From Deltaproteobacteria bacterium (GTDB lineage: Bacteria; Desulfobacterota; DSM-4660; Desulfatiglandales; HGW-15): a stretch of DNA of 39,737 bases. The DNA is taken from NCBI GenBank assembly GCA_016932115.1, contig JAFGDM010000245.1, forward strand, positions 1-39,737, in the 5' to 3' direction. The notes below the pieces were generated by a model, which was not told the DNA's origin, searched no databases, and saw only the letters and a list, made by a program, of their open reading frames with translations. This document shows, piece by piece, positions 25,626 through 34,253 of this stretch; the first letter of the stretch is position 1, and every line of letters starts with the position of its first letter. Made by a program: the position numbers and the translations under genes.

Positions 25626-27143
25626 ATGACACAAACAAGAGCTTTCGATAACAAACGATACATCAAAGAGCAAACCGAAGAAATTCTCGGAAGGGTGCGA
25701 AGATTCAAAGACAAACTTTACCTGGAGTTCGGAGGAAAGCTGCTTTATGATTTTCATGCGGCCCGCGTATTGCCCGGTTACGATCCAAATGCAAAGATGC
25801 GCCTTCTTCAACAGTTAAAGGACAAAGCGGACGTTTTGCTCTGTATTTATGCAGGCGATATTGAGCGAAAGAAGATCAGGGCGGATTTCGGTATCACCTA
25901 TGATTCGGATGCTCTAAAACTTATTGATGACCTGAGAGGCTGGAACGTCGAGGTGGCGGGTGTCGTCATAACTCGTTTTGACAACCAACCGGCCGCTGTC
26001 CATTTCAAAAACAAGCTGGAGAGAAGAGGCCTCAGGGTATACACCCATCGCTTTACAAAAGGGTATCCTACGGAGGTAGATCTAATTGTGAGTGATGAAG
26101 GCTATGGCGCCAACGAATATGTCGAAACCGAGAAACCCCTCGTCATTGTTACAGGACCCGGCCCGGGAAGCGGTAAGCTGGCCACCTCGCTTTCACAATT
26201 GTACCACGATTATCGCAGAGGGCTCAAATCGGGATATGCAAAGTTCGAGACCTTTCCTATCTGGAATCTGCCGCTGCGGCATCCCGTAAACGTGGCCTAT
26301 GAAGCGGCCACAGCGGATATCAAGGACTTCAATCTTATCGATCCTTTCCATCTAGAAGCCCACGACGAAAAAGCGGTGAATTACAACCGCGACGTAGAAA
26401 TTTTCCCCGTTCTCAGGAGAATCTTGGGGTCCATTACGGGTGGGGAATCGTTTTATAAATCCCCTACGGAAATGGGCGTAAACATGGCGGGCTTTGCCAT
26501 CATCAACGACGACCTTGCCAGAGAAGCGTCGATTCAAGAAGTGATTCGAAGGTACTTCCGCTATCGCTGCGAATATGCCATGGGCTTTACCGATAAGGAG
26601 ACAGTTCAGAGAGTGGAACTTTTTGTTAAGGACTTCCAGCGCAAGCCGGAGGACCGCGTTGTGGTGGAACCCGCCCGCCAAGCCGCCAAAAAGGCTCGGG
26701 AAGATGGCCGGGGTAGCGAAGGCATTTATTGCGGCGCGGCAATTGCACTGATGGACGGCACGATCGTGACCGGAAGCAATTCGCCGCTTATGCACGCGGC
26801 ATCGAGCGTCGTGCTTCATGCCGTCAAACATCTGGCTGGAATTCCCGAGAAGATAAAACTTCTTCCCCAATTCATCACGGACGCTTTGACCACATTGAAA
26901 ACACAGATCATGAACGAAAAAACGCTCAGCCTGGATTTGGTCGAGACCCTGATTGCTCTTACAATCAGTGCATCCACCAATTCCGCAGCGCAGCTTGCCA
27001 TGGAGAAACTGAAAGACCTGCGCGGCTGCGAGGTCCACCTTACCCATATGCCTACTCCGGGGGATGAAGCAGGATTGCGCCGCCTTGGAGTCAATCTCAC
27101 CAGCGATCCGGATTTCGCCACAAAGAATCTTTTCACCGGGTAA
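25626..27143 (+). CDS. DUF1846 (UPF0371) family protein
   Basis: A 505-residue protein recognised as the DUF1846 family, whose members are about 500 residues and function-unassigned to my knowledge. Typical segments are 'FDNKRYIKEQTEEIL', 'KLYLEFGGKLLYDFHAARVLPG', 'VTGPGPGSGKLATSLSQLYH' and 'ETFPIWNLPL'. The GPGPGSGK stretch looks like a phosphate-binding loop. No signal peptide, so cytoplasmic. GAGAAGAGGA precedes the ATG at 25626. It appears monocistronic, between divergent Fe-S protein and downstream clpB. Confidence 0.9.
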   Translation: MTQTRAFDNKRYIKEQTEEILGRVRRFKDKLYLEFGGKLLYDFHAARVLPGYDPNAKMRLLQQLKDKADVLLCIYAGDIERKKIRADFGITYDSDALKLIDDLRGWNVEVAGVVITRFDNQPAAVHFKNKLERRGLRVYTHRFTKGYPTEVDLIVSDEGYGANEYVETEKPLVIVTGPGPGSGKLATSLSQLYHDYRRGLKSGYAKFETFPIWNLPLRHPVNVAYEAATADIKDFNLIDPFHLEAHDEKAVNYNRDVEIFPVLRRILGSITGGESFYKSPTEMGVNMAGFAIINDDLAREASIQEVIRRYFRYRCEYAMGFTDKETVQRVELFVKDFQRKPEDRVVVEPARQAAKKAREDGRGSEGIYCGAAIALMDGTIVTGSNSPLMHAASSVVLHAVKHLAGIPEKIKLLPQFITDALTTLKTQIMNEKTLSLDLVETLIALTISASTNSAAQLAMEKLKDLRGCEVHLTHMPTPGDEAGLRRLGVNLTSDPDFATKNLFTG

Positions 27144-27209
27144 AGGGATTAAAGTGTTTAGTCGATTGAAACCATTGCTTTTTAAGCAAAACAAGGGTCT
27201 TGCCCTTTC

Positions 27210-27238
27210 TTGACACCAAGCTTCGCCGGGCTTAATTT
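27210..27238 (+). promoter_or_regulatory. Possible promoter of clpB
   Basis: CTTGACA (TTGACA at 27210-27215), a 17-bp spacer and TAATTT at 27233-27238, about 60 bp before the clpB ATG. The strong -35 with a weak -10 would also suit a heat-shock sigma factor, but the -10 does not match its consensus clearly. Confidence 0.4.
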
Positions 27239-27297
27239 TACTCAGTTGAAATCAACGTCAAAATCACACGCACCATATCGTGCAGGAGGGTTTGATT

Positions 27298-29889
27298 ATG
27301 CGTTTAGATAAATTTACACTGAAGTCTCAAGAAATGGTCCAAGAAGCTCAGCGATTTGCTGAAAGATTCGGACACCAGCAAATGGACCCGGAGCATTTTT
27401 TAGGGGCGCTTCTGCAGCAAAAAGAAGGGGTAATTCCGCCGCTTCTGGGGAAAATCGGTGTCAATCAAGCCCAGCTCCGGAAAGAAGTAGAATCCGCTCT
27501 TGGAAAGATGCCGGCTGTTTCCGGGCCGGGTTCGGGTCAGGTTTATCTGTCCCCCCGTGGGAAAGCGGCTCTGGACCGGGCGTTTGAAGAAGCGGAGCAA
27601 ATGAAGGATGAATATGTCGGCCTTGAACATATTCTCCTGGGGGTAATCGAGGAGAAAGATGGTGGGGCGGCAAAGGTTCTTGCCGCAGCAGGGGTGACAA
27701 GAGAGGCCGTGCTTGAAGCACTCGTGGAGATCCGCGGCGGGCAGAGAATTACCGATCAAAATCCGGAAGACAAATATCAAGCCCTGGAACGCTTCAGCAG
27801 GGATCTCACCGCTATCGCCTTGAAGGGCGATTTGGACCCGGTGATAGGTCGAGATGATGAGATCAGGAGGGTTGTCCAGGTTCTTTCACGGAGAACCAAG
27901 AACAATCCGGTGCTCATCGGTGAGCCCGGGGTGGGTAAAACGGCTATTGTCGAAGGTCTCGCTCAGAGAGTGGTCCAGGGAGATGTGCCTGAGACACTGA
28001 AGAATAAAAGGGTTGTGGCATTGGACATGGGCGCTCTTATTGCAGGCGCCAAATACCGTGGGGAATTTGAGGATCGACTCAAGGCGGTTCTCAAGGAGAT
28101 TACGGATGCACACGGCGAGATTATACTTTTCATCGATGAAATGCACACCCTTGTCGGCGCCGGTGCGGCAGAAGGGGCTGTAGACGCTTCCAACATGTTG
28201 AAGCCTGCCCTGGCTCGTGGGGAACTGCGGTGCGTAGGCGCAACGACCATCAAAGAATACAGGAAACACATTGAAAAAGATGCGGCTCTGGAAAGAAGGT
28301 TTCAGCCGATTTTGGTGGAAGAACCTTCCGTGGAAGACACCATTTCTATCCTGCGAGGACTCAAGGAAAAGTATGAAGTTCACCATGGGGTCCGGATTAA
28401 GGACTCCGCACTGGTAGCCGCCGCGACCCTGTCTCAACGCTATATCACAGACCGGTTCCTGCCGGACAAGGCCATCGATCTTATCGACGAGGCCACCTCC
28501 AGGCTGAGGATCGAGATAGACAGCATGCCTGCTGAAATCGATGCGGTACAAAGAAAGCTTACACAGCTTGAAATAGAGCGGGAAGCGTTAAAAAAGGAAA
28601 AGGATCGTGGCTCCAGAGACAGGCTGGAAAAGATTGAAAAGGAGCTGTCCGAACTCCAGGGTGAAAAAGAGAAGATGGTCAGCCATTGGCAGAGAGAAAA
28701 GGAAACCATATCAAGAATCAGAGAAATCAAAGAAAAGATGGAGTCCACCCGAACAGAAGCGCAGATAGCGGAGCGTCAGGGAGATCTTTCGCGTGCCGCA
28801 GAACTAAAATATGGGACCCTGATCTCCTTGGAAAAGAACCTGGCGGAGGAAAACAGAAACCTGGAGCAGTTCCAGAGCGAAAAGAAAATGCTCAAAGAAG
28901 AGGTAGATAGTGAAGATATTGCTGAAGTCATTGCCAAGTGGACGGGGATTCCCGTGTCCAAATTGATGGAAGGTGAAAAGGAAAAGCTCATCAATATGGA
29001 GGAGAGGATTGAGCAACGCGTGGTAGGGCAGAGGGGGGGAATCATTGCTGTAGCCAATGCGGTTCGACGGGCTCGCTCAGGACTCCAGGACCCGAATCGG
29101 CCGATCGGGTCGTTTATCTTCATGGGTCCCACCGGTGTTGGAAAGACCGAGCTGGCAAGAGCGCTTGCCGAGTTTCTCTTTGACGATGAGAGGTACATGG
29201 TGCGATTGGATATGTCGGAATATATGGAGAAGCACTCTGTGGCCAGACTAATCGGAGCGCCGCCGGGCTACGTGGGCTATGATGAAGGGGGCCAACTCAC
29301 GGAAGCCGTGAGAAGGCATCCTTATTCAGTGGTTCTTTTTGATGAAATCGAAAAGGCTCATCCCGACGTATTCAATGCATTGCTTCAGATTTTGGATGAC
29401 GGCCGGATGACGGACGGTAAGGGCCGCACCGTGGATTTCAAAAACACCGTCGTCATCATGACCTCCAATGTAGGTAGTCAGTACATCCATGAACTCAAAG
29501 GCAAGGACCGGAGGGAGATGGAAAAAATGGTATTGGATGCCCTGCGAGCGACCTTCAGGCCGGAATTTCTGAACCGAGTGGACGAAATTGTTATTTTCAA
29601 TTCCCTGAGTGCAAAAGAGATCAAAAAGATTGTCGATATTCAGGTTCAACTTCTGGACAAACGATTGGAGGGGGCGAAAATCAAGCTGGAGCTCTCGGAA
29701 AGGGCCAGGGATTATCTTGCTGAAACAGGTTTTGATCCCTTATATGGAGCAAGGCCTCTTAAAAGAACTATTCAACACTTGATTCAGGATCCCCTTGCTA
29801 TAAAAATTCTCGAGGGAAGCGTGAAGGAAGGGGATCATGTCAAGGTGGATGTCAAAAAAGGCGAGGTGGTTTTCAATACTGAAATATAG
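27298..29889 (+). CDS. clpB: ATP-dependent chaperone ClpB (disaggregase)
   Basis: An 863-residue Hsp100 disaggregase that works with DnaK. The N domain (about 1-145) is followed by AAA-1 with Walker A 'GEPGVGKT' and Walker B 'LFIDEMHTL'. Next come the coiled-coil middle domain (about 410-520, '[20 protein letters not shown]'), which marks ClpB rather than ClpA/C, and AAA-2 with 'GPTGVGKTE', 'LFDEIEKAH' and the sensor-2 '[10 protein letters not shown]'. The frame is open from GTG 27280, but ATG 27298 follows GGAGGG. It ends convergently with the CDF transporter gene. Confidence 0.98.
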   Translation: MRLDKFTLKSQEMVQEAQRFAERFGHQQMDPEHFLGALLQQKEGVIPPLLGKIGVNQAQLRKEVESALGKMPAVSGPGSGQVYLSPRGKAALDRAFEEAEQMKDEYVGLEHILLGVIEEKDGGAAKVLAAAGVTREAVLEALVEIRGGQRITDQNPEDKYQALERFSRDLTAIALKGDLDPVIGRDDEIRRVVQVLSRRTKNNPVLIGEPGVGKTAIVEGLAQRVVQGDVPETLKNKRVVALDMGALIAGAKYRGEFEDRLKAVLKEITDAHGEIILFIDEMHTLVGAGAAEGAVDASNMLKPALARGELRCVGATTIKEYRKHIEKDAALERRFQPILVEEPSVEDTISILRGLKEKYEVHHGVRIKDSALVAAATLSQRYITDRFLPDKAIDLIDEATSRLRIEIDSMPAEIDAVQRKLTQLEIEREALKKEKDRGSRDRLEKIEKELSELQGEKEKMVSHWQREKETISRIREIKEKMESTRTEAQIAERQGDLSRAAELKYGTLISLEKNLAEENRNLEQFQSEKKMLKEEVDSEDIAEVIAKWTGIPVSKLMEGEKEKLINMEERIEQRVVGQRGGIIAVANAVRRARSGLQDPNRPIGSFIFMGPTGVGKTELARALAEFLFDDERYMVRLDMSEYMEKHSVARLIGAPPGYVGYDEGGQLTEAVRRHPYSVVLFDEIEKAHPDVFNALLQILDDGRMTDGKGRTVDFKNTVVIMTSNVGSQYIHELKGKDRREMEKMVLDALRATFRPEFLNRVDEIVIFNSLSAKEIKKIVDIQVQLLDKRLEGAKIKLELSERARDYLAETGFDPLYGARPLKRTIQHLIQDPLAIKILEGSVKEGDHVKVDVKKGEVVFNTEI

Positions 29890-29937
29890 TAGAAATGTAG
29901 GAAATGATTTCGGCAGGGCCGGAGGCAGAAACCCATG

Positions 29938-29960
29938 GCGGCATACTTTTAGTGTGCCGC
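29938..29960. terminator. Hairpin between convergent clpB and CDF genes
   Basis: GCGGCATAC-TTTTA-GTGTGCCGC: a 9-bp stem with one G-T wobble, between convergent stops. There is no T-run on either side, so it may be a bidirectional pause or processing structure rather than a classical intrinsic terminator. Confidence 0.4.
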
Positions 29961-30008
29961 ATAAGGAATTTCCACCGATAAAGCATTTCGGGAACTTTTT
30001 ATGGAACT

Positions 30009-31319
30009 TTACAGGTCCGTCTGTGCGGTTTCCCGTTCGAAACCCTGCGCCTTGAGCAAAGCCTTTTGAGCAAGAAGGGCTTCTGCAATAGCGTCGTCCA
30101 AATTTTCAGCCGCTGTTAATGTGGATCGGGCGCCGGCAGTGGACAAAACGTATCCCGGGCCTTTTCGCGAGAGGTCTTCCTTCATCATGACCTGATCGAT
30201 ATTCTGTCCGACGAGCCACTCTGCTACACGAATCCCCTTTGCGGTCTCAACGTTTTTGTGGGGGTTTTCAACCAGGTCTTTTTTTTCGACTAATTGATCG
30301 GAGAGGCGAACAGTGATCAGAGCAAAGTAAGGGGACTCACCGAAGTGGCCGCTCACGGTTCCCGAGGCATCCGCCAGAGGGACGGCGATTCGAATATGGG
30401 TCCTGGACTGGGGTTCGTAGTGAATGATCACGCGTTCAACATGAGGGACATTTTCACGGATTATGGACTCCAGGTTTTCACTGACCTGGTGTGCTTTCTG
30501 GAGATTGTCGGTTCTCAAAATGACATTTGCCTGAAGAAATCGAAAACGACCCGCGCTCCTCCCTGTGAGAGATGATACTTCAGCCACCGTGGGATGGTTC
30601 TCCACGATCCTTCTGACCAGAGCAAGAGTGTCAAAGTCCAGGGACGCATCCAGCAGCACCCGCATGCCGTCCACCAGGAGCTCCCACCCTGCCCAAGCGA
30701 TGAAAATCAGGACCACCGCCGCCGCGATCTGATCTGTGGATATACCCAGAAAGGTATAGTTCCAGTGGAAATAACCCGTCACAACAGAGGCGACAACGAC
30801 GATGGAGGAGAGTACATCCACCTGCCGATGACGCGCTTCACCCATGAGGAATGGCGATTCCGTTCGCCGGCCTATCCGGATCGCGTAGCGGCCAAAAAGA
30901 TAGATGGCCAGCACTCCGGCGGACAGCAGCAGAACGGTGTGAATCGATACGTCGGGGCCGGCCGGCGCCGAACGGATCACCTGTAGGGCGATTTCATAAC
31001 CGGCAAAAAAAATGAAAAGAGCGATAACCACGGAAATAAGGTTTTCGATCTTGTAAAGGCCGAGAGGAAAGGAAGCTGTTTTGCGTGTCGAAAGTTTGAG
31101 CCCTCCATACAGGATAAGGGAGGCCACGGCATCGGTTCCGGAATCGATGGCCCCGGCAGTCACAGCGAGGCTGCTGGAATAGAAGGCAAGTATCCCTTTC
31201 ATCGCCGCGAGACCGAGGTTTAACAAAAAGGCGAACAGGGCGATTTTCTTAATCAACGCCGTCTCTTGATCAACGCTGTGTCGAGAGATCGGAGGGGAGT
31301 TGGTTTCAGATTGACCCAT
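30009..31319 (-). CDS. CDF cation efflux transporter fused to a NifX-like domain
   Basis: A 436-residue protein. Residues 20-215 are a cation-diffusion-facilitator membrane domain with six helices and the metal site D59-x3-D63 ('AIDSGTD') plus H164-x3-D168 ('RHRQVD'). Residues 216-305 are the usual cytoplasmic CDF domain. Residues 308-425 form a dinitrogenase Fe-Mo-cofactor (NifX/NifB-like) domain, seen as 'IAVPLADASGTVSGHFG', 'PYFALITV' and 'KGIRVAEWLV'. It should export Zn2+, Fe2+ or a similar divalent metal. The extra domain could bind a metal cluster or sense load, which is inference. It follows the ZIP gene after 37 bp in one operon. Confidence 0.88.
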   Translation of the reverse strand: MGQSETNSPPISRHSVDQETALIKKIALFAFLLNLGLAAMKGILAFYSSSLAVTAGAIDSGTDAVASLILYGGLKLSTRKTASFPLGLYKIENLISVVIALFIFFAGYEIALQVIRSAPAGPDVSIHTVLLLSAGVLAIYLFGRYAIRIGRRTESPFLMGEARHRQVDVLSSIVVVASVVTGYFHWNYTFLGISTDQIAAAVVLIFIAWAGWELLVDGMRVLLDASLDFDTLALVRRIVENHPTVAEVSSLTGRSAGRFRFLQANVILRTDNLQKAHQVSENLESIIRENVPHVERVIIHYEPQSRTHIRIAVPLADASGTVSGHFGESPYFALITVRLSDQLVEKKDLVENPHKNVETAKGIRVAEWLVGQNIDQVMMKEDLSRKGPGYVLSTAGARSTLTAAENLDDAIAEALLAQKALLKAQGFERETAQTDL

Positions 31320-31356
31320 CGATTTGTTCCATTCTCATCAGTCGCTGCAACCCGTT

Positions 31357-32082
31357 TCAGAGGAAACCCAATCCCATGAGAAACAATATGCCTGCCATCA
31401 GGGAGAATATGGTTTGGTGATTAGATCCGGCACATGAATGGGGAATCAGTTCATCTGCAGTAAAATAAACCATCAGACCTGCCATGGCAGCAACAATGAT
31501 ACCGAGGACCTGGGTGGAGAGATCAAAGAAAAGATATCTTGCGATCAAATATCCGAGCACGGTAGGAACGGCTGTGAAGGAGGAGAGAACGAAAGCCCTG
31601 CCTCTCTTATTGGTGGCCAGATAATAAGGGGCTGAGGTGCAAATGCCCTCGGGGATATCGTGCACGGCAATAGCAAGGGCAATGGTTAAAGAGACCCTGA
31701 TGTCTCTAACGGCGCCGATGGCAATGGCCATTCCCTCCGGGAAATTGTGAAGAAAAATCCCAGGCATGAGATAGACGGATGTCCGTTCCAGATTGCAACC
31801 TTGCTCCTGAGAACAAAGCCTTGGATGAATGTGAGGCAGTAGCCGATCCATGCCATACATTGCAAGAGCCCCTATAAGAAATCCGGCCATGCACGCAAGT
31901 TGAGAAGAAAGACGGATGCTCTCAGGGATAAGATCGAGAAACGAAATCGCGAGCATCGCGCCGGCGGCGAAGCAGAGCATATTGCATATGTAACCGAAAC
32001 TTGGATTTCTCAAGACGCCCAGAGCCGATCCGACAATGGGGCCGATCACGGAGATGACGACGATCCAGACGATAGGGTCCAT
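31357..32082 (-). CDS. ZIP family divalent metal transporter
   Basis: A 241-residue membrane protein, with eight predicted helices and the two metal-site motifs 'HNFPEG' and 'HDIPEG' of ZupT-like ZIP carriers. A His-rich short loop 'PHIHPRLC' lies between TM3 and TM4. It would import Zn, Fe or Mn. ATG 32082 with AGGAAG upstream and a promoter 33 bp further up. First gene of a two-gene operon with the CDF-NifX transporter, an importer paired with a presumed exporter. Confidence 0.9.
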   Translation of the reverse strand: MDPIVWIVVISVIGPIVGSALGVLRNPSFGYICNMLCFAAGAMLAISFLDLIPESIRLSSQLACMAGFLIGALAMYGMDRLLPHIHPRLCSQEQGCNLERTSVYLMPGIFLHNFPEGMAIAIGAVRDIRVSLTIALAIAVHDIPEGICTSAPYYLATNKRGRAFVLSSFTAVPTVLGYLIARYLFFDLSTQVLGIIVAAMAGLMVYFTADELIPHSCAGSNHQTIFSLMAGILFLMGLGFL

Positions 32083-32114
32083 AAGCTTCTACTTCCTGGT
32101 AACCTTATCACCAT

Positions 32115-32143
32115 ATGCTATCGTAGAAATAGGAGCTTGGCAA
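32115..32143 (-). promoter_or_regulatory. Promoter of the ZIP-CDF operon
   Basis: On the minus strand: TTGCCA (32143-32138), a 17-bp spacer and TAGCAT (32120-32115), about 33 bp before the ZIP ATG. Confidence 0.5.
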
Positions 32144-32154
32144 CGTAAAAGGAC

Positions 32155-32229
32155 CTCCCCTGCATCAAGCTGCGGGGGAGTTGAACCCGAGCGCAAATTA
32201 AACAATGGGCCTCCGCCTCCGGGCTCGGG
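32155..32229. repeat. Pair of GC-rich hairpins upstream of the ZIP promoter
   Basis: CTCCCCTGCA-TCAAGC-TGCGGGGGAG (32155-32180) is a 10-bp stem with one wobble. CCCGAGC (32186-32192) and GCTCGGG (32223-32229) form a second, long-loop stem. No coding potential is evident between 32144 and 32323. Function unknown; it may be debris of a mobile element. Confidence 0.35.
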
Positions 32230-32323
32230 GCTGCAGGAATTGGCTTTACTGAGCGGCAGTCGTGTATTATGCTGCATTATATCGGGACGGGGCGGCGCAG
32301 CCAGAAAGCTGTTCGGCCGAATG

Positions 32324-32557
32324 ATGCGGATGGCGGGCAAAGACCTGGAGCGCACCTTCTATACACAGCCGAAGCCTGATTCGGTGACAGTGAAGCAGGA
32401 CACTGCTCCGGGATTGATGGCAACCGTCAAGTACGGAGCCATCGGCGGCACGATCCTCTTTGCTCTCGACAAAGGCTACGAGGTCACGGGTCACTTCGAG
32501 GCCGGAGGTCCACTTCCTTTTGATGATCAATTGACCATTTCCTTTGCGAGGCGCTGA
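32324..32557 (+). CDS. Orphan ORF, possibly a gene remnant
   Basis: A plus-strand frame ending in TGA at 32557; taken from the ATG at 32324 it gives 77 residues ('MMRMAGKDLERTFY' to 'DDQLTISFARR'). The frame stays open far upstream without a ribosome binding site, so this may be the 3' end of a gene whose start is lost. Composition and GC-rich third positions look coding. I recognise no family. It lies in the degraded stretch between the ZIP operon and the feo region. Confidence 0.35.
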   Translation: MRMAGKDLERTFYTQPKPDSVTVKQDTAPGLMATVKYGAIGGTILFALDKGYEVTGHFEAGGPLPFDDQLTISFARR

Positions 32558-32615
32558 ATCGCTGCCGCCCAATACCTTAGACCTTGCCGGATTCTATTTA
32601 TTGGTACCCATCCTG

Positions 32616-32855
32616 ATGACAGAAATTCCTTCTCAAGAACACCTCAGGCAATCGGCTTCCCAATGGCTTCCTCGCGATCGGGTGCCCGGACGATTTCGAA
32701 TCCACAAGGATCCCAGCGATTTTTTTCGTGTTGAATATGATGACGTAGTCGTCTTGAAAAAGACGCCTTACCTCATCCGCCATAATGCCAGGGAACAGCG
32801 CTTCGGGTTCGACGAAGCTGTCAAATTTTGGGTCAAAGGACCTGTTAGGAAATAA
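32616..32855 (+). pseudogene. 5' fragment of an unknown gene, cut by a MITE-like element
   Basis: The frame from ATG 32616 encodes 79 residues with a well-formed central part ('FRIHKDPSDFFRVEYDDVVV', 'TPYLIRHNAREQRFGFDE', 'KFWVK'). It then ends in five residues and a stop supplied by the terminal repeat of the 136-bp element at 32843. The abrupt ending at the element boundary suggests a truncated gene. I have a vague impression of a larger deltaproteobacterial family with this N-terminus but cannot name it. No clear ribosome binding site. Confidence 0.5.
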
Positions 32856-32978
32856 CCTTAACAAGTTTCTATGGGAACCTTTCGCCCTGAGATATCGAAG
32901 GGTGAACGGTTCGCTCATGCTTCGATATCTCAGTATGAACGGACATCCTCAAGAAACTGTACCGCTTATTTCCTAACA
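32843..32978. mobile_element. 136-bp MITE-like element with 13-bp terminal inverted repeats
   Basis: TGTTAGGAAATAA (32843-32855) and its exact complement TTATTTCCTAACA (32966-32978) bound the element. Similarity resumes further in (ACAAGTTTCT versus ACAGTTTCT). The centre holds a perfect 14-bp inverted repeat, CTGAGATATCGAAG (32887-32900) with CTTCGATATCTCAG (32920-32933), whose loop can pair further. No transposase frame fits inside. I see no target-site duplication. Both flanking gene fragments stop inside its ends. Confidence 0.65.
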
Positions 32979-33074
32979 CGCCCCAACATTTCGCCGCCAT
33001 AAGCTTCCCAACGCTTCTTTTTCGGAATAACCGGTGAGTGTTTCGGCCCAGGGGTTGAAGCTGGTTATTCTCAT
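32973..33074 (-). pseudogene. PAS-domain gene fragment
   Basis: From ATG 33074 the minus strand reads 33 residues containing 'ITSFNPWAETLTGYSEKEAL', a textbook PAS-domain core of sensor kinases or regulators. It then runs into the MITE-like element and stops at its TGTTAG end. There is no upstream coding sequence in frame (a TAA precedes the ATG), so only this piece of a sensor gene survives. It points toward the element, opposite to the fragment on the other side. Confidence 0.6.
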
Positions 33075-33085
33075 TTAAAAAAAGC

Positions 33086-33114
33086 TTGACACAACTTTCG
33101 GCATACCATATATA
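33086..33114 (+). promoter_or_regulatory. Strong promoter of the dtxR-feo operon with possible operator
   Basis: TTGACA (33086-33091), a 17-bp spacer and TATATA (33109-33114): a near-consensus promoter. TTTCGG occurs in the spacer (33096-33101) and again just after the -10 (33115-33120), 19 bp apart, followed by the related sequences CATAC and GTACA. This is a place where the DtxR-type regulator could bind. TTTCGG also occurs by chance nearby, so the operator call is tentative. Confidence 0.6.
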
Positions 33115-33154
33115 TTTCGGGTACACGAATACTAACCGGTCTAAGAGGTGAAAA

Positions 33155-33913
33155 ATGACATTGACGGATACATTGACGGCCAGCCTCGAGGATTACCTGG
33201 AAGCCATTTTTAACATTATCAAAGAGAAGGAAGCGGTGCGACCCAAGGATATTGCCCATCGGCTGAGGGTTGCCAATTCCTCGGTGACAGGAGCACTCCG
33301 CGCCTTGGCCGACAAGGCGCTGATCAGGTATTCCCCCTATGATGTCATCACCCTTACCCCTTCCGGCAAAGCTGCGGCTAAGGATGTGGTTCGCCGCCAT
33401 GAGGTCCTTCGCGATTTTTTCGTTAAGGTTCTTGCGGTGAATGAGCCGGATGCCGACAAGGCCGCCTGCCGGATGGAGCATTCGATTCCCAAAGTTATCC
33501 TGGAGCGGTTCATCGAGTTTGCCGAGTTTGTGGAAGTTTGCCCGCGCGGGGGCGCCAAGTGGATCGCGGGATTTGGCTACCACTGTGATCAGGGCGGCAC
33601 TCAGGAGAACTGTGAAAGATGCATCTCGGTGACTCTTGAAGAATTAAAACAACGTGGACAAAAGGGAGGTCGGAAAGGGATGGGATCAGCGAAGCTGAAA
33701 GATTTGAAACCGGGCCAAAAGGGCAAAGTGCTAAAGATTAATGCCCGTGGGGAAACGAACAAGCGGATTGTCGAGATGGGTGTCACCCCTGGAGCCGTCG
33801 TTGAGGTGGAGCGCGTGGCCCCACTGGGCGACCCGATGGATATCAAGGTGAAAGGCTATCATCTCTCTTTGCGGAAAGAGGAAGCCGAAGGGATCGACAT
33901 TGAAACGTTGTAG
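33155..33913 (+). CDS. DtxR/MntR-family metalloregulator fused to FeoA domain
   Basis: A 252-residue iron-dependent regulator. The N-terminal winged helix (about 1-70, 'LEDYLEAIF', 'VANSSVTGALRAL') is followed by the dimerisation and metal domain with H82-E83 and C105-x2-E108-H109. The Cys-E-H pattern is that of DtxR/IdeR (iron type) rather than MntR. A linker has four cysteines, C129, C144, C153 and C156 (CPRGG ... HC ... CERC). The C-terminal 75 residues are a FeoA-type SH3 domain. It probably represses the downstream feo genes when iron is plentiful. AGAGGTG precedes the ATG at 33155. Confidence 0.9.
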   Translation: MTLTDTLTASLEDYLEAIFNIIKEKEAVRPKDIAHRLRVANSSVTGALRALADKALIRYSPYDVITLTPSGKAAAKDVVRRHEVLRDFFVKVLAVNEPDADKAACRMEHSIPKVILERFIEFAEFVEVCPRGGAKWIAGFGYHCDQGGTQENCERCISVTLEELKQRGQKGGRKGMGSAKLKDLKPGQKGKVLKINARGETNKRIVEMGVTPGAVVEVERVAPLGDPMDIKVKGYHLSLRKEEAEGIDIETL

Positions 33914-33946
33914 GTGGCGGTACAATCCGGGTGAGAGGTGTTGGCA

Positions 33947-34162
33947 ATGCCGTTAACCATCGTGCAAGCAGGTAGGCGGGTGCGATTCGTCGCCGTGGAC
34001 GCGGGCCATGGGCTCCAAGGAAGGTTAGCCGCCATGGGACTGGTCCCGGGTGTGGAGATTGAAGTGCTCCGGAATTCTCTGCACGGCCCGTTTCTTATAG
34101 CGGTAAAAGGCAGTCGGATCGTGCTGGGCCGCGGGATGGCCCAGAAGATCATGGTCGAGTAA
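33947..34162 (+). CDS. feoA: Ferrous iron transport protein FeoA
   Basis: A 71-residue SH3-like cytoplasmic protein ('LQGRLAAMGLVPGVEIEVLR', 'GPFLIAVKGSRIVLGR' are family segments) that assists FeoB. The frame opens at GTG 33938, but ATG 33947 has GAGAGG well placed. It lies 33 bp after the DtxR-FeoA fusion and 91 bp before feoB. The stop is followed at once by eight Ts. Confidence 0.9.
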   Translation: MPLTIVQAGRRVRFVAVDAGHGLQGRLAAMGLVPGVEIEVLRNSLHGPFLIAVKGSRIVLGRGMAQKIMVE

Positions 34163-34253
34163 TTTTTTTTGGAATTAAGTTTCGGCTCTCCTAAAAATAT
34201 GCGCGATAACAAATACGCCAATCAAAGACAGAAGAGGAGGACAAGTAAAGCCC

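Noticed and set aside
26352-27194. 280-residue minus-strand frame opposite the DUF1846 gene
   Set aside because: Long antisense frame caused by codon bias of the plus-strand gene; the plus-strand product is clearly recognisable.
32165-32200. Minus-strand GGGTTCAACTCCC resembling the T-arm of tmRNA (possible integration site)
   Set aside because: Only three base pairs of the T-stem form. No CCA-type acceptor end or rest of the molecule is present, and the bases fit the two GC-rich hairpins better.
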